Source: Treponema sp. UBA1747 (GTDB taxonomy: Bacteria; Spirochaetota; Spirochaetia; Treponematales; Treponemataceae). From it: 43,066 nt of DNA. The position numbers and the translations under genes were made by a program. The stretch spans positions 1 through 43,066 of the forward strand of contig DCHR01000061.1 of NCBI GenBank assembly GCA_002315375.1. Reading direction: 5' to 3'. Below are positions 34,698-42,301 of the stretch, piece after piece; within the stretch, counting starts at the first letter, position 1, and each line of letters starts with the position of its first letter. Below the pieces are notes generated by a model. The model was not told where the DNA came from. It ran no database searches and was given only the letters and a program-made list of their open reading frames with translations.

Positions 34698-36638
34698 TTA
34701 ATTTGGTTTTCCATCAAATGGATTCCCATGTGCGCCTTCCTGTGCTCCGCCATTTGATGAGCTGCTCAAGGTATAAACATAAGAAGAACCTGTTGTTTTT
34801 ATTCCGGCTGCTTTTGATATTCCGTTTTCTGTTTCAGGAAGTATTGTATATAATCCATTAAAAGATGAACCACCAGTAACAGTTGAATTAATAAAAACAG
34901 AATATGAAGTATCGGTTTTTATTTCTGGAGAAGAAATAATTGCAATGTAATTTGAACTCAGGTTTGCAAAAATGGTAGAATCAATTGTATAGGCAAAAAC
35001 AGGATTGTCTGAGCTCTCACCAATCACCAATGTTTTGCCGGCAGTTCCTAAATAATTTCCGCTAAGGACGATAGTGCTTTGTGTCGTTACTGATGAAGTC
35101 GGTTTGGAATAATTATTTGTTCCAATCCCGATAAGTGTTCCACCTGTAATTGAAAAGGCATAATTATCGCAGTCAAATGCACATTCGGGAATAGTTGAAG
35201 TGAGGGCTACAATTGTTCCGCCCTCAATGGTAAGTGTCCCGTTGGAATCCAGAGCATCATTTCCCGATGAATAAAGGTATACATTCCCTCCCGAAACTTT
35301 CAGTGCGGCATAGCCGGATCTGCTTGCATTTATACAATCATCCGTAGTCTGAATATCCAGATTTCCGCCTTCAATAAATACGGCAACTTTTCCTTCAATT
35401 CCTTCGGGACTTAATTTTGTTTTTTCGCTGACTGTTACTCCGTCTGCGTCAGTAAAGTTATAAGTTGATTTTGATTCATCACAAGGAGTTCCTGTTGTTT
35501 TTATTTTTATATCGCCCCCTGTTATTTTTACAAAAGGATAAGGGTCATCTGTTGTTTCTGTAGTTTCAGCATCTTCGGAAATGTCCCATTTTGCAGAAAT
35601 TGCTTTACTTACAGTTTCAATGTTTATTGAACCGCCTTTAATCAGAACAAAGCCTTCTCCGGCGTAAGAGGTGTCTTCCTCCCCTTCAACAATGATTCCA
35701 CGGCTCTGGTTGTTTATATTTGTTCCGGTTCCTTTTATTGTGACAGTTCCATCATCCATAATAAAACCGTTTACACATTGAATGCCGTTTCTTCCCTGTG
35801 ATTTTATATTCCATTCCCCACAAAAAATACGAATGTAATCCTTTGAGTAAATTCCATGTTTGTAGTTTTCATTTAGAGTTAAAGAACCTGAACCTGAAAG
35901 GATAAGTGGCCCTTTTGAATAAATCGTGGCCTTTGTATCAAGTCCTTCCCTGACAGGGTTTTTGCTTATAGTACAGCTAACTGAATTTCCATCATCATCG
36001 ATGTAAGTGTCGGTTGAAACAGATGAATATTCTTTTCCATAGCCATAACCATAACTTCGTCCGTCAGTAATTGAACTGTTTCCTTCTATCTGAAGATAAA
36101 CTTTAGCTTTTTTGGAATAATTGATGGCAGGATAATTCCCGCTGGAAAGAATGTTTACATTATTAATCAAGATTCCCGTTTCCACTTCTTTTTTGTTTTC
36201 AAGATTGAGGTGTATCTGTTCAGAAGCCCCGCTTACAATTACTTGAAGAGTTTCACTTGATTTTGAAGAGTTGATCAAGATTTCTTTTGTGGAAATATTA
36301 TAGGAAGCCGTTATCTTTTTTCCGTCAGAATCTGATAAAACTGTCTGATTATCAGCGGAAAGAGAAAACCAGCTGGAATTATCACTACTGGCCGAAATAT
36401 CAGTTAAATTGATATAAAGTTTATTTGTAAATGGTATGGATGCCGAATCATCGGTTGTTATATTTCTTGAACTTTCGTTTGCAAAATATGTGGAAGTTCC
36501 GGACGGTTCCTGGTTATTCTGGTCGTTTCCGGGAAAATTATTCTGCGTTCCGAAACCAGTTCCAAAATTACAAGCTGTGAATACCGAAATAAGGATAATA
36601 GTTAAGAACTGGAATAAATGAAAAATCACTTTTTTCAT
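34698..36638 (-). CDS. Cthe_2159-type carbohydrate-binding lipoprotein
   Basis: 646 residues. The lipoprotein signal ends at F-T-A-C (Cys23), followed by a disordered Asn/Gly/Gln stretch. From about residue 70 to the end the sequence is a chain of short beta strands rich in Gly, Asn, Ser and Thr, with the repeated pattern V-K-I-T-G-G, L-K-V-S-G-G-N-V, L-T-I-E-G-G-T-I and F-S-I-T-G-G-T-L. This matches the right-handed parallel beta-helix of the Cthe_2159 family, known for binding cellulose-like and polygalacturonic glycans. The protein probably captures plant polysaccharide at the cell surface, in line with the esterase at 23951. AGGA precedes the ATG. Confidence 0.88.
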   Translation of the reverse strand: MKKVIFHLFQFLTIILISVFTACNFGTGFGTQNNFPGNDQNNQEPSGTSTYFANESSRNITTDDSASIPFTNKLYINLTDISASSDNSSWFSLSADNQTVLSDSDGKKITASYNISTKEILINSSKSSETLQVIVSGASEQIHLNLENKKEVETGILINNVNILSSGNYPAINYSKKAKVYLQIEGNSSITDGRSYGYGYGKEYSSVSTDTYIDDDGNSVSCTISKNPVREGLDTKATIYSKGPLILSGSGSLTLNENYKHGIYSKDYIRIFCGEWNIKSQGRNGIQCVNGFIMDDGTVTIKGTGTNINNQSRGIIVEGEEDTSYAGEGFVLIKGGSINIETVSKAISAKWDISEDAETTETTDDPYPFVKITGGDIKIKTTGTPCDESKSTYNFTDADGVTVSEKTKLSPEGIEGKVAVFIEGGNLDIQTTDDCINASRSGYAALKVSGGNVYLYSSGNDALDSNGTLTIEGGTIVALTSTIPECAFDCDNYAFSITGGTLIGIGTNNYSKPTSSVTTQSTIVLSGNYLGTAGKTLVIGESSDNPVFAYTIDSTIFANLSSNYIAIISSPEIKTDTSYSVFINSTVTGGSSFNGLYTILPETENGISKAAGIKTTGSSYVYTLSSSSNGGAQEGAHGNPFDGKPN

Positions 36639-36755
36639 GTTTTGATCCTGCCTTTTAAATGATTTTAGGATTTGATTAATCTGAAATAATAATAACAGAG
36701 GATATTTCTATGTTACTCAAATAATTAATAATTTTTCATTTAAAAGTTTAACTTT

Positions 36756-36799
36756 ACCCGGAAATTCTGAAAAAAAAGCTTCTTTTAGAATTTCCGGGT
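36756..36799. repeat. Perfect 13-bp inverted repeat forming a large hairpin
   Basis: ACCCGGAAATTCT at 36756-36768 pairs perfectly with AGAATTTCCGGGT at 36787-36799 around an 18-base A/T-rich loop. It lies between two minus-strand genes, 41 bases after the stop of the gene at 36840. No run of T follows the stem on either strand, so it is not a standard intrinsic terminator. It could act as a transcript stabiliser or attenuating hairpin. Confidence 0.85.
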
Positions 36800-36839
36800 C
36801 AAGAAAAAGGTTTATTACCAGATTCCTAATCTCTAAAGC

Positions 36840-37418
36840 CTAAAACTTTTTTTTAAGCACCAGAATATTCTTCCGGTTAAATTCCGTCACTTCATCGTTC
36901 CCTGTGTAATGTTCCAGGACATACTCTCTCATATCATCCGGGTTTTCCATATCGATGCAGTCGCGGACAATTTCTGAAAAGCGGATCATATTCTGTTCTG
37001 TTTCTTCCCGATCTAAGGGTGCATGGCCCAGAACATAAAGGGCCTCTTCCACTTCGGAAATAATCATTCCGGTGTGAAAGCCTTCCATGTTATGTTTTCT
37101 GAAAAACTCATCGGAATGACACCAGATAGAAACCGTTTCCTTTTCTTTCAGAATCGGGACGAATCTGTCATCGATGAGTGTAATATAACCACCCCTTCTG
37201 CTGTCGGTGAAATCAAATGCGCCTGTATTAAAAAGTCCGTAACTGATTCCATGGCCCAGCATAAGGATTCTGTCGTGAGCGCTGATTAAATCCATAAGAT
37301 TACTTACACTTCCCGAAAAGGTATTCAGTATAGTCCAGTCTTCTTTATGGTTTTCATAAACGATTTTCAAAAAATCGGTACTTCTGTCATCCGGATGAAT
37401 GACTAATGTTTTTTTCAT
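36840..37418 (-). CDS. Unknown protein with His-Gly...Cys layout (possible Clan CD peptidase-like)
   Basis: 192 residues, soluble, of no family I can name. The strand R-I-L-M-L-G-H56-G followed by V-S-I-W-C100-H-S-D-E recalls the catalytic His-Gly and Cys positions of caspase, CHAT and gingipain folds (Clan CD). A beta-alpha start (T-L-V-I-H-P-D-D-R-S-T) precedes them. The order and spacing fit, but the match is weak and needs structure prediction. It begins 11 bases after the AAA+ ATPase gene, with AGGAGA before the ATG lying over the ATPase stop region, so the two are very likely co-transcribed and may form one functional pair. Confidence 0.8.
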   Translation of the reverse strand: MKKTLVIHPDDRSTDFLKIVYENHKEDWTILNTFSGSVSNLMDLISAHDRILMLGHGISYGLFNTGAFDFTDSRRGGYITLIDDRFVPILKEKETVSIWCHSDEFFRKHNMEGFHTGMIISEVEEALYVLGHAPLDREETEQNMIRFSEIVRDCIDMENPDDMREYVLEHYTGNDEVTEFNRKNILVLKKKF

Positions 37419-37429
37419 GTTCTAATCTC

Positions 37430-39118
37430 CTATGCGCAGAACCCTATTCTTGCAGCAGTTTCACTTTTGATTTTTTCCTGATTACAGATTTCCTTGATCT
37501 CATCAAACTCAGATACCTTTCCAGTTATTACTTCATTCATAATCATCTTTCTGGAAATATTATCTATCTCTCCCCCAGAAAAAGTAAAAGTTCTTGCCAA
37601 ATCATAGGCCTGTTTATCATCCAGCTGTTTGAGTTTGGATTTCCAGATTCTTACTGACATATCTGTTTCAGGTTTTTCAAATCGGATTTTAAACAGAAAA
37701 CGACGTTCAAAAGCGGAATCAAAATTTTCAACAAGATTCGTAGTGGCAAACATTATTCCTTTAAAAGTTTCCAGGTTTTCAAGAATAATGTTCTGAATGG
37801 CATTCTCAGTCTGGGCTACATTTGAAGATTCAACGCTTTTCCGTTTAGAAATAATAGCATCCGCTTCATTAAAAAGAAGAATAGGACATGGTTCATTATT
37901 ATTCATTGCTTCCTTCATCTGATTTTCGTAGTCCAGGAATACTCTTTTAATAAGTTTTTCGCTTTCTCCAAACCAACAGGATTTTGTTTCGCTGATTTCT
38001 ACTTTCATTACATTACGGCCAGTTTTTCGTGCAATTTGAAGGACACTCTCTGTCTTTCCGGTTCCCGGGTCTCCGTAAAATAACGCACATACTCCAGTTC
38101 CCAGATTATAAGAATCCAAGCGTTTCTGAAGTTCAATAAAATTCTTCGAATCCAATGAATCTGAAAGGCGCTCAAGCTGGTTTCCGGTATCCATTGAAAA
38201 GAACAGTTCTTTTTCAAGAATGGAATCAGAATTAATAAGGTCACTATTCCGTCTTTTTTTTGTGAAACGGGATGCTTCATCCGTAAAAAACAAATTAATT
38301 CCTTTATCAGTAACTGAAACCATAATATCGTCAATCAAAGACTCTTTGTGAATTGAAATAAGGCCCTTGCTTTCAAGAGATTTGCATCCTGAAAGTTTTT
38401 GTATAGCTGGTTTCCAGTTTTCAAAATATTTTGAAAGAATTTCCTTTGTAGTTACTTCATAATTGAAATATTCTTTTGCTGCACACAGTATATAAAAGAA
38501 ACCTCTTTCGGAGCTCGAACGGATTTTCTGATGAATTTCCGAAATAAAACTACATTTTGGAACAGAGGCCTCCCATTCAAGAACCTTTTCTGCAAGATTA
38601 TAAATCCTAATGTCCCTGGAATTATTTATTTTCTGTGTAAACAGATCCCTGATTTCCGCTTCAGAATATTTTTTTTCTTCAATTATTCTATTTTTAAGAA
38701 TCAGATCTAATACCTTTTCATTTATTGCAATTTCTGAAAAAAAGAAACGAAAAATAGCATTTTCAGTGCGCCGATTAAGTAAAACGATATACCCCTTAGT
38801 GTTCAATTTGCTGAAATTCTCTTTATACCTCAGCAGCTCTTTTTTAGATAAACCAAGAATTCTCGAAACGGCTGTCAAATCATTCGGGAAATATCCCGTA
38901 GCTTGAGTTTCAATCGTTATTTCTAAATCCAGATTCATCTTAAAAATGGTACAAAACAAAACGAGATCTATATTTTCAAGTGGAATAGCCTTTTGAAGTC
39001 TATTTATTTTCTTAAGCGCAGGTTTAATTTTATCCTCTTCCAGTCTGCACCCTTTTGTAATCTCAGCAATAGAAATGATTTCATCAAGCATTGAAAAATT
39101 GATTTTTTTATCCTTCAT
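37430..39118 (-). CDS. AAA+ ATPase with N-terminal helical/winged-helix region
   Basis: 562 residues. The N-terminal 300 residues are mostly helical with winged-helix-like parts and resemble no enzyme I know. The AAA+ module follows: Walker A G-D-P-G-T-G-K-T (349-356), Walker B L-L-F-N-E-A-D (414-420, with Asn in place of the usual Asp), sensor 1 A-T-T-N (458-461), arginine finger region F-E-R-R-F (470-474) and a sensor-2-like S-G-G-E-I-D-N (514-520). The domain resembles the FtsH/classical AAA clade. It is soluble. GGAGG precedes the ATG, and the gene overlaps no neighbour. Role unknown; partners are likely encoded in the same cluster. Confidence 0.9.
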   Translation of the reverse strand: MKDKKINFSMLDEIISIAEITKGCRLEEDKIKPALKKINRLQKAIPLENIDLVLFCTIFKMNLDLEITIETQATGYFPNDLTAVSRILGLSKKELLRYKENFSKLNTKGYIVLLNRRTENAIFRFFFSEIAINEKVLDLILKNRIIEEKKYSEAEIRDLFTQKINNSRDIRIYNLAEKVLEWEASVPKCSFISEIHQKIRSSSERGFFYILCAAKEYFNYEVTTKEILSKYFENWKPAIQKLSGCKSLESKGLISIHKESLIDDIMVSVTDKGINLFFTDEASRFTKKRRNSDLINSDSILEKELFFSMDTGNQLERLSDSLDSKNFIELQKRLDSYNLGTGVCALFYGDPGTGKTESVLQIARKTGRNVMKVEISETKSCWFGESEKLIKRVFLDYENQMKEAMNNNEPCPILLFNEADAIISKRKSVESSNVAQTENAIQNIILENLETFKGIMFATTNLVENFDSAFERRFLFKIRFEKPETDMSVRIWKSKLKQLDDKQAYDLARTFTFSGGEIDNISRKMIMNEVITGKVSEFDEIKEICNQEKIKSETAARIGFCA

Positions 39119-39145
39119 AAGTTTCCTCCAGTTGCAAGTTTGTCT

Positions 39146-39571
39146 TCATTTCTCTTCGCCCGCCTCAAAAAACAAACACTTCCCGTGTTCCATAACCTCG
39201 CACATTTTCACAGTGCGGTCAGTCCCAGCAAGTTCCTCAAAATATTTTTTGCAGTAACCATAACCATAACTGATACCATAATTTTTACATTCCCTGCACT
39301 GCCCTTCATAAGAAGCTTTCATTACTTTATCTGAGTCCTCCATTTTGGGCAGGCGGAAAGCTTTTCCCAGATCCTGGGTCCAGGGAGCTTTTGCTCCGTT
39401 ATCGGATTCCCACTGGTCACAGACAAATTCAATGCTTTTTTGAGTGCGGAGTTTCTGCACCTCACAGAAAGAAGTTCCTGCCCCCAGGTGAAAAGCCACC
39501 TGGCGGTTTTTGCAGTTAAGACATGAGTGTTGTGGAGTTTCGTCCACATAGTGATAATTTTCCGGAACCAT
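39146..39571 (-). CDS. Cys-rich protein with two duplicated metal-binding-like modules
   Basis: 141 residues. Module 1 has C17-x2-C20-K-N, C36 and C51; module 2 has C92-x2-C95-K-N, C107, C124 and C132. The matching C-x2-C-K-N starts suggest an internal duplication, and the Cys spacing suits zinc or an iron-sulfur centre. No known family. AAAGGAGG lies at the right distance before the ATG. It is preceded by a hairpin element also present before the 66-residue gene at 41720, and lies 27 bases before the AAA+ gene. Confidence 0.82.
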   Translation of the reverse strand: MVPENYHYVDETPQHSCLNCKNRQVAFHLGAGTSFCEVQKLRTQKSIEFVCDQWESDNGAKAPWTQDLGKAFRLPKMEDSDKVMKASYEGQCRECKNYGISYGYGYCKKYFEELAGTDRTVKMCEVMEHGKCLFFEAGEEK

Positions 39572-39618
39572 TTCGGTTACCTCCTTTTAGCTCTGCCGCA
39601 GACTGCGGCTTATTTTTC

Positions 39619-39646
39619 AGCCCGGCAAGTGGGAATAAATCGGGCT
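39619..39646 (-). promoter_or_regulatory. Leader hairpin element, copy A
   Basis: The stem AGCCCG/CGGGCT closes a 16-base loop that, on the minus strand, reads ATTTATTCCCACTTGC. A very similar loop with a different but still pairing stem occurs at 41747-41771. It lies 48 bases upstream of the Cys-rich protein start and is followed by AGCTAAAAGGAGG, also shared with copy B. Possibly a structured leader; function unknown. Confidence 0.55.
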
Positions 39647-39712
39647 GTGATTTTTTTATTTATCTTTCAGATAATCCAGGCCTGCACGGTGTTTTGAAAG
39701 AAACCGCTTAAT

Positions 39713-40381
39713 CTATCTGGAGCTTTCAATCTTTTTCAGATCCGCTGCCCTTTCTTCCTCTGAACAGCACAGCATCATTCTGACTGCAGTTTCCATAGCT
39801 GAAATGTACTCAGATGAAAATCTCATCCTTGGATTAAATTTTGCTTTCAGACTTGGATCCAGTGAATAATCACTCCGAAGAACCTCAATAAGTCTTTCAT
39901 ATGTGGTATTCAGCTGGCAGTCCTCAATAAAGAACTCACTCCAGGCTTTGAAAAGTTCAGCAACCTCAGTGCCTTTGGAATTCAAATCCTCCAGGGTTAT
40001 TACTTTTTCGTCCAGGGCACTAGTAAACAGTTTCAGTGGCTCTTCATGTTTGGTTCCTTCCATTCCGCCCCAGCCGAATTCCGGAAACTGATAGCGGCTT
40101 CGGTATTTTGTGTATTCCCCAGGTCGTTTGGCAAAATGTCTATCGAGTCCGTAAAAATATGTGAACACAGCCTGATGAAAAACTGTCATTACAAAAAGAC
40201 TTGAAATAAAGTCGAAGTGTTTTTCTTTCGGCATGGTTTCAAGAACCCGTTTCACAGCTTCCCAGGTAAAGCGGGTTGTCCATTCATCCATGTTTCCGCG
40301 GATTTCTTCCGGTTTGTTTACAGGCAGTTTGCTGATTTCTGCGATAATTTCTTTGATCTTTTCGTTTGTGTACTTTCCCAT
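39713..40381 (-). CDS. Internal gene: 222-residue helical protein with its own start
   Basis: Reading from the ATG at 40381, in the same frame as the WYL gene, gives a 222-residue protein (M-G-K-Y-T-N-E-K-I-K). GAAAGGAGA lies five bases before it, as strong as any start in this cluster. The protein is mostly helical with an aromatic-rich middle (F-T-Y-F-Y-G-L-D and F-P-E-F-G-W-G-G) and two adjacent Cys near the end. I recognise no family. It may be made alone, as part of the fusion, or both. Confidence 0.65.
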   Translation of the reverse strand: MGKYTNEKIKEIIAEISKLPVNKPEEIRGNMDEWTTRFTWEAVKRVLETMPKEKHFDFISSLFVMTVFHQAVFTYFYGLDRHFAKRPGEYTKYRSRYQFPEFGWGGMEGTKHEEPLKLFTSALDEKVITLEDLNSKGTEVAELFKAWSEFFIEDCQLNTTYERLIEVLRSDYSLDPSLKAKFNPRMRFSSEYISAMETAVRMMLCCSEEERAADLKKIESSR

Positions 40382-41455
40382 GTTTTTCTCCTTTCTATTG
40401 TTTCTCTTTTCGTTTCCCTGAAAATTTCCGATTTTTTCAGGCCTGATTAATTGTTTAATTTCATCCATGATGAAATCCAAAGCTCTTTCTGCACAATGAA
40501 TCTCTGCTTTTACTTTACCTTCCTCAAAATCAGAAAACCTGACTCTTGTAGTTCTGCATTCAGCATTAAGCTCTTCAGCGGTTTTAGAAGTTTCAAGCAG
40601 AATGGTTTTATTTATGGGTTTAATTCCCATGAGGTCCATAGGCCTCTCGCCACTTCCACATTCCCTGTAATCAAATTTCTCTGGAAGCTTGAAGCGCTCG
40701 AACAAAAGTTCCACTAAAATAATCCTATCCATCATAAAAAGCTGAAATGCATCCTTTTCATAATTCCAGCCCCAGAGGTACCACTTGTTTCCGCTGCACA
40801 CTACCTGGTAAGGAGCAACCTTTCCAACTCCATGACGATGACTGTATTTACTCACTGGCCAGTCATAATCAAAATTAATACAACGGTGTTCTTTAATGGC
40901 TTTTTCAATCTGATTCCAGGTTCCCTCTTCAACTCCACCACGGGAATCCCCAAGAATTATATAATGCTGATTTACATTCCAGTCGAGTTTTACGGTTTCT
41001 GAAGAATCATAATCCACAAAATCTCCATAAGGGTCATATGGCCGGTCCAAAGGATTCTTTAGGGTTGTTATTTTAATGAGATCAATAACCGACTGAAAAC
41101 TTTCATACATCGGGTTTCCTTTCAGTTTCTTTACATAATCCTCGAAGAATGAAATACTTTCCATCTGTTTTTCAGTAAGGAGATAAACTGGCAGCCTGAA
41201 AGTTCTGGTCGCATAACAATAACCACCCTTCTCTTTATCAAAGATGATTGGCGCATTAAGTTCGAATTTCATCCTTTCAATTATTCTGTAAATAGTTGCC
41301 CTGGAAGCCTTTTCCATTCCTTCATCTTTTAAAAGGTAATCAAGATTCGGATAAACCCCAGAAGCCAGCAACTGATCCAGGCGGATAATCCTTTTGAACA
41401 TATTGAATGCATTTCTGTCTGATTTTTCTGTTTTATTTTCTTCGGTTTTTGCCAT
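39713..41455 (-). CDS. WYL-domain transcriptional regulator fused in frame to a helical protein
   Basis: 580 residues in one frame. Residues about 18-85 form a winged helix-turn-helix (A-S-R-A-T-I-Y-R-I-I-E-R-M-K), residues about 180-250 a WYL domain with the name-giving W225-Y226-L227, and 280-340 a WCX-like end. WYL regulators sense ligands, often nucleotides, and frequently control phage-defence genes. The expected C-terminal end comes near 340, but the frame runs on through a Lys/Asn-rich bridge into a 222-residue helical part starting at Met359. That Met has its own strong ribosome binding site, so the second part looks like a separate gene joined by loss of a stop. GGAGG precedes the first ATG. 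Confidence 0.85.
   Translation of the reverse strand: MAKTEENKTEKSDRNAFNMFKRIIRLDQLLASGVYPNLDYLLKDEGMEKASRATIYRIIERMKFELNAPIIFDKEKGGYCYATRTFRLPVYLLTEKQMESISFFEDYVKKLKGNPMYESFQSVIDLIKITTLKNPLDRPYDPYGDFVDYDSSETVKLDWNVNQHYIILGDSRGGVEEGTWNQIEKAIKEHRCINFDYDWPVSKYSHRHGVGKVAPYQVVCSGNKWYLWGWNYEKDAFQLFMMDRIILVELLFERFKLPEKFDYRECGSGERPMDLMGIKPINKTILLETSKTAEELNAECRTTRVRFSDFEEGKVKAEIHCAERALDFIMDEIKQLIRPEKIGNFQGNEKRNNRKEKNMGKYTNEKIKEIIAEISKLPVNKPEEIRGNMDEWTTRFTWEAVKRVLETMPKEKHFDFISSLFVMTVFHQAVFTYFYGLDRHFAKRPGEYTKYRSRYQFPEFGWGGMEGTKHEEPLKLFTSALDEKVITLEDLNSKGTEVAELFKAWSEFFIEDCQLNTTYERLIEVLRSDYSLDPSLKAKFNPRMRFSSEYISAMETAVRMMLCCSEEERAADLKKIESSR
40387..40395 (-). promoter_or_regulatory. Internal Shine-Dalgarno inside the WYL fusion gene
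   Basis: GAAAGGAGA on the minus strand, five bases before the internal ATG at 40381, within the Lys/Asn-rich bridge of the fused frame. It decides the start of the nested gene. Confidence 0.75.
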
Positions 41456-41519
41456 CTTTAATATCCTCCGTCTCTTTATTAGGCCATTATTTCAATATTG
41501 CAGTCTCATGGACTGCGAC

Positions 41520-41720
41520 TCACTTGACGATTTTCGAATTAAATTCATAAAAAGCCTCTTCCATTTCCCGGTTTTTCAAATCTGTCTTGAACCGGTTCTT
41601 TCGGACTTTAGGAACTCTCCAGTTACAGCAGCACCCCTTCTTCATGCAGGGAAGCCAGTTAACATGACCACCGTTTCTGCGATGGTCCTTTCCGCTGAAA
41701 ATTGATTTTTCAAGTGACAT
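41520..41720 (-). CDS. Small basic Cys-rich protein
   Basis: 66 residues. The central part has W-L-P-C-M-K-K-G-C-C-C-N-W-R, with four Cys in eight residues, followed by many basic residues. The small size, Cys cluster and basic charge suggest a metal- or nucleic-acid-binding protein, which is a guess. I accept it as a real gene because AAAAGGAGG sits at ideal distance before the ATG, and because it shares its leader hairpin with the Cys-rich gene at 39571. It lies 64 bases before the WYL gene. Confidence 0.65.
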   Translation of the reverse strand: MSLEKSIFSGKDHRRNGGHVNWLPCMKKGCCCNWRVPKVRKNRFKTDLKNREMEEAFYEFNSKIVK

Positions 41721-41746
41721 AATGCCTCCTTTTTAGCTGTTTTCAC

Positions 41747-41771
41747 GTCCCGCAATAGGAATAAATCGGAC
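41747..41771 (-). promoter_or_regulatory. Leader hairpin element, copy B
   Basis: The minus strand reads GTCC-G, then ATTTATTCCTATTG, then CGGGAC. GTCC pairs with GGAC, and the loop is nearly the same as in copy A (39619-39646), while the stem bases differ yet still pair. It lies 27 bases before the ATG of the 66-residue gene and is followed by AGCTAAAAAGGAGG. Confidence 0.55.
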
Positions 41772-41774
41772 AAT

Positions 41775-41797
41775 AAAAAAACAACTCATTGTTGTTT
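41775..41797 (-). terminator. Intrinsic terminator-like hairpin on the minus strand
   Basis: AAACAAC and GTTGTTT form a seven-base-pair stem with loop AATGA, followed on the minus strand by more T. It would stop transcription arriving from the SUMF1-like gene before the accessory cluster. Confidence 0.5.
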
Positions 41798-42301
41798 ATT
41801 ATTTATTGATGAAAGTCTCACGGAGTAAGATTGCTGTGCAGATTTTCTCAATAAATTTAAATTTTTACTGATTAAAACCTGCCAAGCAGACGGCCGTCAG
41901 AAAGACCAGCCAAAAGAAGGACGAAAGCAGAATGCTTCCATTTGTTCCGTTTTAGCAATTCGGTCCGGAGCGTTGGACCAAGCCTGCAAGTAGGTTAAAT
42001 CAGCTTATAATTAGAATATACTTATAAAAATTGAATTCGTGGGAATTTTTTTAGAAATTTTTTAACTCGAAACTTGAAGTTTTAGGACAAAACTTAATAT
42101 CTTTATTACAACAAGCTCATTTTTCATTCTTTGTAATTATCAGGTGGCAATCCGGAACTTCTCCCCATCAATACAACGGACACGATGAATGAAAAAACTA
42201 TTTCGGTTTGACTGTTCATCATCCTTTTCAGTTGTTAATTCCAAAGGAATATACTGAAAAAAACATCAGCCGATAAAAAAGATGGAAGAAAAATACCTAT
42301 C

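Larger units (their letters stand above)
41721..42301. other. 581-base non-coding stretch with several hairpins
   Basis: I see no ORF with a ribosome binding site. It holds leader hairpin copy B, a minus-strand terminator-like hairpin, the perfect palindrome GACGGCCGTC (41889-41898) and the hairpin GGTCC/GGACC (41962-41979). The GC-richer part around 41880-42000 stands out from the AT-rich flanks and could be a small structured RNA, but I cannot assign it. Confidence 0.5.

Noticed and set aside
36840..42010. Integron cassette array (small unlike genes in one direction, GTTAAAT-like motif near 41994)
   Set aside because: The gaps between genes (11, 27 and 64 bases) are too short for attC sites, and no matching RYYYAAC/GTTRRRY pairs lie after each gene. 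No integrase is present.
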